64,000 nt of DNA from Polynucleobacter rarus (GTDB lineage: Bacteria; Pseudomonadota; Gammaproteobacteria; Burkholderiales; Burkholderiaceae). A program made the position numbers and the translations under genes. The stretch spans positions 1 through 64,000 of the forward strand of contig NZ_NTGB01000001.1 in the NCBI RefSeq assembly GCF_003072505.1, read 5' to 3'. This document shows, piece by piece, positions 28,042 to 36,004 of the stretch. Under the pieces are notes generated by a model. That model saw only the letters and a program-made list of their open reading frames with translations. It was not told the DNA's origin and made no database searches. Positions within the stretch are counted from its first letter, which is position 1. Every line of letters starts with the position of its first letter.

Positions 28042-28081
28042 AATCCTTTGGTCCGGGGTTCAAGTCCCTGACGGCCCACCA
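28042..28081 (+). pseudogene. 3' half of tRNA-Ile(CAU) without its 5' half
   Basis: The sequence starts AATCCTTTGG and ends CTGACGGCCCACCA, matching the 3' exon of the complete tRNA-Ile genes at 29104 and 37017 from base 37 to the encoded CCA. The 27 kb side contains no acceptor 5' strand, D-arm or anticodon 5' stem. The gene is therefore a remnant. Confidence 0.9.
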
Positions 28082-28090
28082 GAAATGAAA

Positions 28091-28119
28091 AATACCAACC
28101 TTCGGGTTGGTATTTTTTT
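28091..28119 (+). terminator. Rho-independent terminator
   Basis: AATACCAACC-TTCG-GGTTGGTATT is a 10-bp stem with a UUCG-type loop followed by a run of T. It terminates the orphan tRNA-Ile remnant and, from the other side, lies just beyond the BrnA-like gene. Confidence 0.9.
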
Positions 28120-28131
28120 AAATAAAAGTAT

Positions 28132-28308
28132 TTAATTCGGATTATTATTTTTAATCCAATCCTTGAGGGCTAAATCAATCCGTGTTTGCCATCCATCACC
28201 TGCAGCCTTAAAGTTTTCTATAACTTCGGGAGAAAGACGAATGGTGGTAGAAATTTTAGTAGACTCCAATGCAGGTCTGCCAACTCGCCTTTTGTTTTTA
28301 AGTTCCAT
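28132..28308 (-). CDS. BrnA-family ribbon-helix-helix antitoxin-like protein
   Basis: This short 58-residue gene reads M-ELKNKRRVGRPALES, then TKISTTIRLSPEVIENFKAA and GDGWQTRIDLALKDWI. The IRLSPEV and GWQTRID-AL features are those of BrnA-type antitoxins, which dimerise through a ribbon-helix-helix and repress their own operon. No BrnT toxin gene is next to it. Upstream on the same strand are a DUF2283-like and a DUF4258-like gene, so the three may form one transcription unit. Confidence 0.7.
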   Translation of the reverse strand: MELKNKRRVGRPALESTKISTTIRLSPEVIENFKAAGDGWQTRIDLALKDWIKNNNPN

Positions 28309-28314
28309 ACAATT

Positions 28315-28506
28315 TTAAGCTGCACGAATCATTTCTGCGGGAAGCATACCATGTGCTTTCGCTTCCAAAATTACTATTTCAACAGTAGTTCCATCTGCAG
28401 CATAACTAATATGTGTATTCCAGTCCTGGGAAACTTCCCTAGTTATGGGTTTTTCTGATAAATGAATTACTAACGTGTCATCATCATCAAAATAAGTAGC
28501 CTTCAT
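28315..28506 (-). CDS. DUF2283-like small protein
   Basis: The 63-residue protein MKATYFDDDDTLVIHLSEKP, then SYAADGTTVEIVILEAKAHG, fits the short all-beta DUF2283 pattern (tyrosine and acidic turn, 'Y..DG...VEI.IL.A'). Genes of this kind are often found next to DUF4258 proteins, as here, where the DUF4258-like gene ends only 3 bases upstream. It may act as antitoxin; this is inferred from gene pairing only. Confidence 0.7.
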   Translation of the reverse strand: MKATYFDDDDTLVIHLSEKPITREVSQDWNTHISYAADGTTVEIVILEAKAHGMLPAEMIRAA

Positions 28507-28509
28507 GAT

Positions 28510-28764
28510 TTATTCCTCTACGGTAAAGTGATGCATTACGGTTTTAATAATGACAGAATGTTCAAGTACAAGTACTGCACAAATTAAGTTATCATATCTA
28601 TTAGCCATGAGCTTGTACACCCACAGATGATTTTCATCTCTGAATTTTGTCGAGCCAGTCTCAACAATGTCAAATAGATCAGCATCTGAAATTCCACGTT
28701 CGACCATTCTCAGTTGGGCGTGTTTTGTAATAACGATGGCGCGGTTAAACCGATTGCTGAACAT
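28510..28764 (-). CDS. DUF4258-like small protein, putative toxin
   Basis: The 84-residue protein contains VITKHAQLRMVERGISDADL and later LICAVLVLEHSVIIKTV, the H-a-xx-RM-ERGI pattern of DUF4258, which has a RelE/ParE-like size and is found in toxin-like pairs. It is first in a minus-strand trio with the DUF2283-like and BrnA-like genes. Toxin activity is inferred from family and context and is not shown by the sequence. Confidence 0.7.
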   Translation of the reverse strand: MFSNRFNRAIVITKHAQLRMVERGISDADLFDIVETGSTKFRDENHLWVYKLMANRYDNLICAVLVLEHSVIIKTVMHHFTVEE

Positions 28765-28990
28765 AGCAATTATTGTAACAACAATAATTACTAATGCAAA
28801 CCTACTTTTTAAGTGGATATAGACTTTGCTTGCACATTTACTTACACACCAGTAATGACCGCTTATAGCGCTCCATACTATGGAGTTCTATTTAGGACTT
28901 CTGCTCTCATAATGGACTTAACCATGGGGTCTTGAAGTAGAAATCTTAATGATTTCAATAGTTTAGTGGTGGTAGAGGTGCTGAAAAAAC

Positions 28991-29035
28991 ACTACACACC
29001 AACTACACACCGTAAGGTTTTTCATGGTGTGTAGT
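28991..29035. repeat. Clustered TACACACC direct and inverted repeats
   Basis: ACTACACACC occurs at 28991-29000 and 29002-29011, and its inverse GGTGTGTAGT at 29026-29035. A further TTACACACC lies at 28842-28850. The equivalent block at 36903-36947 keeps one imperfect direct copy and the inverse copy. Spaced repeats of this kind next to a tRNA gene resemble arm-type sites of tyrosine integrases, but no integrase gene is present, so the role is open. Confidence 0.6.
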
Positions 29036-29103
29036 AAATAGCGGTTTTGTGTGGTTTTGAAGTAAAAAAGAAGTTGAGAATTGCGTATTACCCGAAAAGT
29101 TTC

Positions 29104-29425
29104 GGGCCGTTAGCTCAGTTGGTTAGAGCAGAGGACTTAAGTACGGTCGACCTAAAGCACAAGCCATGGTCGACAGTGAATGGGTTGCATGTGAGCAAGT
29201 TAGCTCTGCTGGCATGTAGAACTACTCAAATTCGGGGAAGCCTGTGCTGTAAAGCGTGGTAATCCCGAGCCAAGCCTCTTAGCGATAAGAGGAAGGTGTA
29301 GAGACTGTACGGGTAGGTCGTAAAGACAAGAGACAGTCCAGACTACAAACTGGAAACAGGCAGTGAAAACTGTAGTAGTAAGCATAATCCTTTGGTCCGG
29401 GGTTCAAGTCCCTGACGGCCCACCA
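29104..29425 (+). tRNA. ileX: tRNA-Ile(CAU), interrupted by a group I intron, copy 1
   Basis: Exon 1 (29104-29137) reads GGGCCGT, TA, the GCTC D-arm and GAGGACT. Exon 2 (29383-29425) reads CATAATCCTT, the GGTC variable region, CGGGG-TTCAAGT-CCCTG and ACGGCCC-ACCA. Joining them gives a perfect cloverleaf: acceptor GGGCCGT/ACGGCCC, anticodon stem GAGGA/TCCTT and a 7-base loop CTCATAA with anticodon CAU. The sequence type is the minor tRNA-Ile2, whose C34 is modified by TilS to read AUA. CCA is encoded. Elongator tRNA-Met also has CAU but differs in acceptor and anticodon stems. Confidence 0.9.
29138..29382 (+). ncRNA. Group I intron (IC3-like) in tRNA-Ile(CAU), copy 1
   Basis: The 245-nt intron lies between U33 and C34. 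Exon 1 ends in U and the intron ends in G, as group I introns require. The exon end GACU can pair with GGTC at 29144-29147 (U-G at the splice site), giving P1. GTCGACC...GGTCGAC forms P2. Core blocks are CAAATTCGGGGAAGCC (29227), AATCCCGAGCCAAGCC (29261), AAGGTGTAGAGACTGTACGG (29293) and AGACAGTCCAG (29331). No homing endonuclease ORF is present. The insertion site differs from the orphan intron at 27815-28041. Confidence 0.88.
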
Positions 29426-29436
29426 ATAAAAAACGG

Positions 29437-30751
29437 TATGACCCGGTCACATTGTTTACACAATGTACCGGGCACATACTTTACACTTTTTCCGATCACA
29501 TCCCGATTACTTTGGGACCAAAAGGATTCTCAATAGCACTCACTTTTCGAGATTCCATATCAAAGTAACCTATATCGTAATCCATAAAACTCACCAACCA
29601 TACTTCTTCTTCCACCTGTCGAAGTCCTACATCATGTCCGGCAAAGACGGTACTGAGATGGATCTTCTTGTTATCTAAACAGATTCGACCACACGTTGTT
29701 ACCGTAACGGTCTTGTCATGGAAGGGATAGGCAACATCTGGCAGTCCTTCATATTTTCTAGTGGATGGCTGATATAAATCAGCCGGTCTCTTCATCCCTA
29801 GGGCATGATGGGGGCGTTCATAGTTGTACTCTTGGATGAAGTCTTCGAATTTATCTTGTTGTTGGAGAAGGTTCATCCCAGGTGGTTTGGTGGTAGCTTG
29901 TTTCAGCGTCAGATGCATCCGCTCATGTCGCCCATTTTGCTGGGGATTACCAGGCTTAATGCGTTCAATACCAATTCCTAAACGCAACCACCATACCGAC
30001 AAACTGCTCAGACCATAGAGTGCGTTTGCGCTAGCAAACGGCACGCCATTATCGGAGCGAATACTATTTGGTAAGCCATATTCTATAAATAATCGTTCAA
30101 ACACGGTAAAAGCTTGATCTTGTTGAGTACTCTCTAACCCCTCGCAGCAGATCAAGAACCTGGTGGAATAATCCGTGACGGTCAGAGGGTAGCAGTACTT
30201 CTTATTACCCATCATGAACTCACCTTTGTAATCGGTACACCACAAAGCATTGGGTAGCTGAGCATCAAACAGGGCTGTTCCTTCTAACTTAGGATGGCGC
30301 CTTTGACGCTTCTTCCTTACTAATCCATGTCGGTCAAGTACTGCATGGACGGTACTTTTTGCGGGTAAAGTTATCTCTGAGTAATGGGTGTGGATTCGTT
30401 CTCTAATCTTTGGGGCACCCCAGTTTGGAAACTCTTTTTTGAGATTAACTATCAATTGTTCGACTTGAAATGGCAGTCGATTTGCTTGTCGAGAAGGTTT
30501 TCGACTGCGGTCATTAAACCCATCTAACCCTGACTCTTTATAACGATCAATTATTTTATGACCGGTCACTCGAGAAATACCAAACTCTTCACACAGTCGA
30601 GAAATCTTCTCCCCATCTAAAAAACGAGACACAAATTTAAGCTTTTCATCCATCTTCGTACTTTCATTCCATGGCATAAGTTGGCCCTCCTTATGCCTAA
30701 AACTGTAAAGTATGTGTCCGGTATAAAGTGTAAAGTATGTCTCAGGTCATA
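29437..30751 (-). mobile_element. IS481-family insertion sequence
   Basis: Both ends carry two nested terminal units. The left shows TATGACCCGGTCACATTG then AATGTACCGGGCACATAC, and the right, read inwards, shows TATGACCTGAGACATAC then TATACCGGACACATAC. TTTACAC ends most units. The element sits between the split tRNA-Ile gene and a terminator whose twin follows the tRNA fragment at 36167-36191, so it probably landed between the tRNA and its own terminator. Confidence 0.82.
29496..30677 (-). CDS. IS481-family transposase
   Basis: The 393-residue protein has an N-terminal helix-turn-helix (ISRLCEEFGISRVTGHKII), a second helix-turn-helix region, and the rve core with ALWCTDYKGEF, IRSDNGVPFAS and NGRHERMHLTLKQ as the D, D and E segments. 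A C-terminal extension of ~100 residues follows YQPSTRKY. The ORF is intact. It drives movement of the surrounding element and has no link to the neighbouring metabolism. Confidence 0.92.
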   Translation of the reverse strand: MPWNESTKMDEKLKFVSRFLDGEKISRLCEEFGISRVTGHKIIDRYKESGLDGFNDRSRKPSRQANRLPFQVEQLIVNLKKEFPNWGAPKIRERIHTHYSEITLPAKSTVHAVLDRHGLVRKKRQRRHPKLEGTALFDAQLPNALWCTDYKGEFMMGNKKYCYPLTVTDYSTRFLICCEGLESTQQDQAFTVFERLFIEYGLPNSIRSDNGVPFASANALYGLSSLSVWWLRLGIGIERIKPGNPQQNGRHERMHLTLKQATTKPPGMNLLQQQDKFEDFIQEYNYERPHHALGMKRPADLYQPSTRKYEGLPDVAYPFHDKTVTVTTCGRICLDNKKIHLSTVFAGHDVGLRQVEEEVWLVSFMDYDIGYFDMESRKVSAIENPFGPKVIGM

Positions 30752-30752
30752 C

Positions 30753-30782
30753 AAACCCTCACTAGAAATAGTGGGGGTTTTG
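30753..30782 (+). terminator. Displaced tRNA-Ile terminator
   Basis: AAACCCTCACTA-GAAA-TAGTGGGGGTTTT forms a strong hairpin with a T tract directly outside the IS481 right end. The very similar AAACCGTCACTAGAAATGGTG... follows the tRNA 3' fragment at 36167-36191. This suggests that it is the original terminator of the tRNA-Ile gene, now separated from it by 1.3 kb of IS481. Confidence 0.75.
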
Positions 30783-30960
30783 GTTTTACTGATAATCTAA
30801 AGAAGTGGTTGATAAATTATTATTGAAATATAAGGGGGTGACATGCTTGGGATTAAATTTGATGATATCTCATAGGCTGACCTGTAGTACCCCCTAAAAA
30901 GTAAACCATTTAGAAGTTGAATTTTCTGTTATTTATGGCATATTAATAACAGGAGGTTGT

Positions 30961-31227
30961 ATGAAGAAATCAAGGTTTAGCGAAAGCCAAATAGTAAGTA
31001 TCTTGAAAGAGTCTGAAGGCGGCATTCCGATTGCAGATATTTTAAGAACACATGGGATCAGTCAAGGCACCTTTTATAAGTGGCGCTCAAAATACAGTGG
31101 CCTAGAGGCGTCTGAGTTGAAGCGGATGAAAGATTTAGAGCAGCAGTTATCTGAATATAAAACGATGGTTGCTGAGCTTTCTAGAGATAACCGAGCACTC
31201 AAGAATCTTATTGAAAAAAAGCTCTAA
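30961..31227 (+). CDS. IS3-family OrfA
   Basis: The 88-residue protein has the HTH_8 start [20 protein letters not shown], the recognition helix [18 protein letters not shown], and a leucine-zipper end ([18 protein letters not shown]). An AGGAGG sequence lies just before the ATG. It binds the element ends and provides the N-terminus of the OrfAB transposase by frameshifting. Confidence 0.93.
   Translation: MKKSRFSESQIVSILKESEGGIPIADILRTHGISQGTFYKWRSKYSGLEASELKRMKDLEQQLSEYKTMVAELSRDNRALKNLIEKKL
31214..31221 (+). promoter_or_regulatory. Slippery A7G site for programmed -1 frameshift
   Basis: Seven A followed by G occur near the end of orfA, and the orfB frame becomes open exactly here (previous stop TGA at 31212-31214). 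A -1 shift gives the [16 protein letters not shown] fusion typical of IS407-type OrfAB. The site is inferred from frame and motif. Confidence 0.75.
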
Positions 31228-32072
31228 CGCCAACGGGTAAAAGAGAAGCTGCAGATTACTTAGTTGGCGAAGAAGGTTTACCGGTTCGTGTGGCATGCTC
31301 GGCCGTTGGTCTGTCGCGGGCTACGTTTTATAAACGACCTCAAACGAGCCACGAGAAGGATCAGCCGATCATCGACTGCTTAAATCAAGTAGTTGGTAAA
31401 AATGGCCGTTGGGGTTTTGGGCTATGTTTTGCCTATCTTCGTAATCAAGGTGTTACCTGGAATCATAAACGTGTATGGCGTGTTTACAAGGAGATGGGCT
31501 TGAACTTACCCAGAAGAACAAAGAAGAGGCTTCCTAAGATCATCAAGGAACCTCTTGTTGCGCCGACTGAGGCTAACACCATTTGGGCGCTAGATTTTAT
31601 GTATGACACCTTGTATTACGGCAGGGCCTTTAGAACCTTGAATGTTATTGATGAATCTAACCGAGAAGTATTAGCAATCGAGATTGATTTGAGTTTACCG
31701 GCAGCTCGCGTTGTCCGAACTCTTGAACAATTAGAAGAGATTTATGGACTCCCCAAAGCCATTCGTTTAGATAACGGAAGTGAATTAAGATCTGCCGTCT
31801 TTATGGGTTGGTGCGAATCGAAAGGGATTGAACTGAAATTTATCCAACCAGGAAAGCCACAGCAAAATGCATTTATAGAACGATTTAACCGCACCTATCG
31901 TCATGAAGTACTCAGTGCCCACTTGTTTGAAAATCTTAACCAAGTCAAGGACATCACTGAGCAATGGATCAAGATTTATAACGAGGATCGTCCTCATGCA
32001 GCACTAGGGAAGTTGTCACCTATACAATATCGACAACAAGCAGAATTTTCTCATCGAGGATTGTCTACTTAA
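31215..32072 (+). CDS. IS3-family OrfB (expressed by frameshift from OrfA)
   Basis: The frame is open from 31215; the first possible initiation codon is GTG 31290, inside the conserved [19 protein letters not shown]. The rve core is complete: [28 protein letters not shown] and [18 protein letters not shown] provide D, D and E. It ends with [15 protein letters not shown]. Because the N-terminal residues [14 protein letters not shown] are conserved in the family, translation by -1 frameshift from orfA is the likely route. Confidence 0.92.
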   Translation, partial: KKALTPTGKREAADYLVGEEGLPVRVACSAVGLSRATFYKRPQTSHEKDQPIIDCLNQVVGKNGRWGFGLCFAYLRNQGVTWNHKRVWRVYKEMGLNLPRRTKKRLPKIIKEPLVAPTEANTIWALDFMYDTLYYGRAFRTLNVIDESNREVLAIEIDLSLPAARVVRTLEQLEEIYGLPKAIRLDNGSELRSAVFMGWCESKGIELKFIQPGKPQQNAFIERFNRTYRHEVLSAHLFENLNQVKDITEQWIKIYNEDRPHAALGKLSPIQYRQQAEFSHRGLST

Positions 32073-32088
32073 TTGGGGGTATTACATC

Positions 32089-33768
32089 CTAATTATTCGA
32101 TTTTATTCCATCAGCAATTTTTTCAGCAAGCATGATGGTGGATAAAAAAGTATTACCTGATGGAACTGTGGGCATAATAGAAGCATCCGCAATTCTTAAC
32201 CCTTGGATACCGAAAACTTTTCCAGCTTCATCGACTACAGCATTTTGATCATTCTGAACGCCCATCCTACAGGTGCCAACATTGTGCGCTAACCCACCAA
32301 CATTTTTAAGAGCAAACTCTTTTAAAAGGGAACTATTTCTCATTAACTCTTGAAAATCTACCTTATCCGCTGAAAGTTGACTGCAGATTATTTTTGTCGC
32401 AAAAGGAGCAATATCAAGGAGGTTTGCGAATAAAGAAGTTATCCAGTAATTCTTGGTATTTTTTTGATTTAATTGACGAATGAATGCATTTCTATTGACT
32501 GGAAAAACATGGCGTAAATGAGGAAAAATATCTTTCGAGAAAATAATGCTTAAACATTTTTGTAGGCCAAATGACATTCTTTGAAGATCCCTAGGGTCAT
32601 TTAAGAAGTTAAAGCTAATGATTGGATTCCTATTTCCATCCTTGGATAACTCTATCGTGCCCCTAGATTTCGGCTTATGAAGTGCTGTTGAGAAATTCGC
32701 TACTTGTTGACCTAAAGAGTGCCAGGCAGATTTACTCTGGATAGTAATATACATGTCTGATTGATCACAATCCTCATAATTTGAAGAAAATCGAAACGCC
32801 GTGTTGTTGTGACTTTGCCCTTTAATTTTTTGGCGAGAGTTAGGAAGTAAAAGTCCGCAAATATATACTGCAGGATGGTTTTGAAGATTTTGTCCAACAC
32901 CTGGAAGATGATGGCGGACTTCTATACCTGCTGCTTCTACAACTGCGGAAGGGCCAATTCCTGATTTTAATAAGAGTGTTGGACTTTGGAGCGCACCCAA
33001 AGTAAGAATCGTTTCATGAGCAAAAAACTCGAGCGTATTTTTGTCTTTGAGGGCTTTAACCCCCTTTACTTTTTTACCCTCAAAAACCAATTCCAGAACG
33101 CTTGTGTTACAAAGAACGGTTAGATTATTTCTTTTTCTAACACTTGAATTGAGATAACATATAGCAGTGGAAGATCTCTGGTTGTGACTAGCAGCAATGG
33201 GAACGGAGCAATAACCATCTCGAAAATCACCATTTGCATCAGCTATATAAGGGATTCCATTTGCATTAGCAAAATGAAGACCTGCTTTCGCAAGTGGTGG
33301 CCAGTCATCCATTTCATTTCTAAAGATATTGGTGGGACCATGATTACCGTGGAATTCATTTTTAAAATCGAGATCATTTTCAGATTTATTAAAATAAGGG
33401 AGAACGTCATCCCAGCCCCAGTTCTTTAAGCCATATTTTTTCCATTCATTAAAATCATCTGGTACACCTCGGAGTGCGACCATCCCCATGATGGATGAGC
33501 TTCCCCCTAAAACTTTACCTTGTTCAATAAAAGATGGCTGTGATGTAGATGGAGTTTTCCAGTACCCCCTTATGTTTTGCCATTTATAGTTGGGATTGAA
33601 GTACGACATTGGATAAATAGACAAAATATCTGCTGGTTCTTTACCTGGATAAATATCATCACCAGCTTCAATGAGTAATATGTTGTGACGAGATTGTTCA
33701 GAGAGTCGATTAGCGAGCACACAGCCAGAAGCTCCGCCGCCGACAATAATATAGTCAAATGTATTCAT
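32089..33768 (-). CDS. GMC-family FAD-dependent oxidoreductase
   Basis: The protein (559 residues from the chosen Met; eight more if the ATG at 33792 is used) begins TFDYIIVGGGASGCVLANRL, the FAD-binding Rossmann motif. GMC signature 1 is visible in KVLGGSSSIMGMVALRG and signature 2 in GALQSPTLLLKSGIGPS. The C-terminal active-site region reads GGLAHNVGTCRMG with the catalytic His, then IADASIMPTVPSGNTF. Family members oxidise alcohols such as choline or polyethylene glycol. Nearby Bug receptors suggest uptake and oxidation of an organic compound. An IS3 element ends two bases from its stop. Confidence 0.9.
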   Translation of the reverse strand: MNTFDYIIVGGGASGCVLANRLSEQSRHNILLIEAGDDIYPGKEPADILSIYPMSYFNPNYKWQNIRGYWKTPSTSQPSFIEQGKVLGGSSSIMGMVALRGVPDDFNEWKKYGLKNWGWDDVLPYFNKSENDLDFKNEFHGNHGPTNIFRNEMDDWPPLAKAGLHFANANGIPYIADANGDFRDGYCSVPIAASHNQRSSTAICYLNSSVRKRNNLTVLCNTSVLELVFEGKKVKGVKALKDKNTLEFFAHETILTLGALQSPTLLLKSGIGPSAVVEAAGIEVRHHLPGVGQNLQNHPAVYICGLLLPNSRQKIKGQSHNNTAFRFSSNYEDCDQSDMYITIQSKSAWHSLGQQVANFSTALHKPKSRGTIELSKDGNRNPIISFNFLNDPRDLQRMSFGLQKCLSIIFSKDIFPHLRHVFPVNRNAFIRQLNQKNTKNYWITSLFANLLDIAPFATKIICSQLSADKVDFQELMRNSSLLKEFALKNVGGLAHNVGTCRMGVQNDQNAVVDEAGKVFGIQGLRIADASIMPTVPSGNTFLSTIMLAEKIADGIKSNN

Positions 33769-33990
33769 ATGGTGCAGCCTTGTCTCTTTCATTATTTCTC
33801 ATCGGTATAACTACTGATTTTTTATTGTAATGATAAGATAAATAGAGTATTTAATGATAGTTTGGAAATTCCTTCAAAACAAGTAGTATTCTTTATAAAA
33901 TGAGACTAAATACAAACTTTCCCAATACGCATTGTTGATATTATGCTTGTCTTGTATTGAGATTGATTGACTATAAAAATGAAATAGCCT

Positions 33991-34968
33991 ATGAAGACAA
34001 CTTTTACTTATTCCCTAATTAAAATTCTTTGTAGCGGTTTTTTATCGCTCATAGGTACATCAACTTTTGCAGATGAATTTCCAAGCCGCTCTATTAAAAT
34101 TATTGTTCCCTACCCACCTGGCGGAGGTGCTGATTTAGCTGTAAGAGCAATACAAAAAAGAATGTCAGATATTCTAGGGCAGTCAGTATTAGTTGAGAAT
34201 CAAGCTGGGGGAGGCACTCTGATTGCCACGAAAGCCACCGCCAACGCAAAGCCAGATGGTTACACCCTAGGAATGGTTGACCCGGCTTTTTTAGTTAATC
34301 CAGTTTTAAATCCATCATCAAACTACGATGTTTTCAAGGATTTTTTACCCGTGTCATTGATTAGCGTTACACCAATGATTTTAGCTATACCAAGCGCTTT
34401 ACCCGTTAAAAATTTACCAGAATTTATCCAGTTCATTAAAACGCACCCTAATCAAGCCAATTATGGGTCACCTGGTATGGCGAGTGCAGGACATATAGCA
34501 TTTGAGCAAATGCGAACAGTATTAGGTATGCAAATTACGCATGTCCCCTATAAAGGTTCAGTGCCGAGCACTACGGCGATTTTGAGTAATGAAGTCAGTG
34601 CCATGATGTCTGGATCAGCATTAATTCCCATGGTACAAAGTGGCAAGCTTAAAGCGATAGCCATTACGGGTAAGAAAAGATTAGAAAGCCTTCCGAATGT
34701 ACCAACGTTTGAGGAACTAGGATATCCACAAATTAATGTGCAAACTTTTGTGGCGATTGTTGCACCAGTTAATACACCAAAGCAAGTCATTGATAAATTA
34801 CAAAATGCTTTTATTCAGTCAGTTAATAACCAACAAGCTAAATTCACCTATGACCAATATGGACAAATTGCTATCGGTAGTTCCGCTGAAGAGTTAACTA
34901 CTTTTTTTAAAGAAAATCAATCTAGCTTGCTAAAAGTTGTTCGAGATTCGGCGATTAAGGCTGACTAA
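33991..34968 (+). CDS. Bug/TctC-family periplasmic solute receptor
   Basis: The 325-residue protein has a signal peptide (ending near STFADE) and the Bug-family start FPSRSIKIIVPYPPGGGADL. LVENQAGGGTLIATKATANA, PDGYTLG, HVPYKGSVPSTTAILSNEV and VQTFVAIVAPVNTP follow in the family order. Such proteins bind carboxylates in the periplasm for tripartite tricarboxylate transporters. No tctA or tctB membrane gene is nearby. A second Bug gene follows after 32 bases and is likely co-transcribed. Confidence 0.9.
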   Translation: MKTTFTYSLIKILCSGFLSLIGTSTFADEFPSRSIKIIVPYPPGGGADLAVRAIQKRMSDILGQSVLVENQAGGGTLIATKATANAKPDGYTLGMVDPAFLVNPVLNPSSNYDVFKDFLPVSLISVTPMILAIPSALPVKNLPEFIQFIKTHPNQANYGSPGMASAGHIAFEQMRTVLGMQITHVPYKGSVPSTTAILSNEVSAMMSGSALIPMVQSGKLKAIAITGKKRLESLPNVPTFEELGYPQINVQTFVAIVAPVNTPKQVIDKLQNAFIQSVNNQQAKFTYDQYGQIAIGSSAEELTTFFKENQSSLLKVVRDSAIKAD

Positions 34969-35000
34969 GTAATTGATCAATTGACTAGGAGGAATATCCT

Positions 35001-35975
35001 ATGAAGAGAAAAATCTTAAAAATATTGATTGCTACTTTATTTTCAATATTTTCCTTTAGTGCATATACACAGAATACCTATCCAAGTAGGCCTATTTCTC
35101 TCATAGTTCCTTATCCCCCAGGGGGTGGTGTAGATACTGTAGCAAGAATCATTGCCCCAATTCTTTCAGAGCGCTTAGGCCAGAAAGTTTTTATTGAAAA
35201 TAAACCCGGAGTATCAGGATCAATAGGCTCTCAATACGTTGCTAAAGCACCGCCTGATGGCTATACCCTGCTTTTAGGCAATACGACTACACATGCAACC
35301 AATATATATTTAACAAAAAACATGGGGTATAACCCAACGAAAGACTTTGTTGCAATTTCATTAATTGATATTGGCCCAACTGTTCTCTTGGTGCCTTCGA
35401 ATAGTCGTTTTAACTCGGTATTAGATATAGTAAAAGAATTGAAAGCCAGACCCGGCTTATTAAATTATGGGAGCAGTGGAACCGGGAGTGTTGGGCATCT
35501 CGCAGCTGAAATTTTGTTAAACACCACAAAAACTAAAGCACAACACATTTCCTATAAAGGTGGGGCACCTGTATTAACAGATTTAGTTGGTGGCCAATTA
35601 GATTTTGCATTTGAACTCATTCCACCTGCTCAGCAAATAATACAAGCAGGAAGATTAAAAGCGCTAGGAGTAAGTAGTAAAACTGAAATGAACGCCTTAC
35701 CAGGAGTGAAGCCAATTTCAGAATTAGGGATACAGGATTATGAAATGGTAACTTGGCATGCGATCTTTGCACCCATTGGAACAGATGCTGCAATCGCACA
35801 AAAGTTAGGTAGTGAAATATCTAATATTATTAAGATGCCAAATGTAAGTAAAAAGCTAGAAGAATTAGGATTAATTCCAGATAGTCGTCATAACCTCGAT
35901 TTCCATAATTTTTGGATCAGTGACATTGCTAAATGGGGAAAATTAGTAAATGACACATCGATGAAGCCAGAATAA
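35001..35975 (+). CDS. Bug/TctC-family periplasmic solute receptor
   Basis: The 324-residue protein has a signal peptide (LFSIFSFSAYTQN) and YPSRPISLIVPYPPGGGVDT, FIENKPGVSGSIGSQYVAKA, PDGYTLLLG, HISYKGGAPVLTDLVGGQL and TWHAIFAPIGT, a complete Bug fold. AGGAGG precedes the start. Paralogous to the gene just upstream but not a recent duplicate. Ligand unknown; orphan Bug receptors are typical of Burkholderiales. Confidence 0.92.
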   Translation: MKRKILKILIATLFSIFSFSAYTQNTYPSRPISLIVPYPPGGGVDTVARIIAPILSERLGQKVFIENKPGVSGSIGSQYVAKAPPDGYTLLLGNTTTHATNIYLTKNMGYNPTKDFVAISLIDIGPTVLLVPSNSRFNSVLDIVKELKARPGLLNYGSSGTGSVGHLAAEILLNTTKTKAQHISYKGGAPVLTDLVGGQLDFAFELIPPAQQIIQAGRLKALGVSSKTEMNALPGVKPISELGIQDYEMVTWHAIFAPIGTDAAIAQKLGSEISNIIKMPNVSKKLEELGLIPDSRHNLDFHNFWISDIAKWGKLVNDTSMKPE

Positions 35976-35985
35976 AGAATTTAGC

Positions 35986-36004
35986 CACCCTAATTTATTG
36001 GGTG
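35986..36004 (+). terminator. Weak hairpin after the Bug genes
   Basis: CACCC and GGGTG form a short stem around a 9-base loop 10 bases after the stop, without a clear U tract. It is a possible terminator only. Confidence 0.35.

Larger units (their letters stand above)
28984..29490 (+). repeat. ~510-bp segmental repeat around tRNA-Ile, copy 1
   Basis: From about 28984 to 29490 the sequence aligns with 36895-37401: a shared upstream region with short TACACACC repeats, the whole split tRNA gene, and about 60 bp downstream that include the left end of an IS481. The tRNA part is nearly identical and the flanks carry scattered differences and small gaps. Confidence 0.9.
30883..32086 (+). mobile_element. 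IS3-family insertion sequence (IS407/IS51-like)
   Basis: The terminal repeats are TGTAGTACCCCCTAAAAAG at 30883 and, inverted from 32086, TGTAATACCCCCAATTAAG. The element is 1204 bp and holds orfA and orfB in the same direction. I see no clear target duplication. The right end lies two bases from the stop codon of the convergent GMC oxidoreductase gene. Confidence 0.88.

Noticed and set aside
28186..28458. 90-residue plus-strand ORF
   Set aside because: It is antisense to the BrnA-like and DUF2283-like genes, which have clear family features.
29200..29385. 61-residue minus-strand ORF inside the tRNA-Ile intron (also at 37113-37298)
   Set aside because: It is antisense to the conserved ribozyme core, has no protein family likeness, and is conserved only because the intron RNA is. 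It is not a homing endonuclease.
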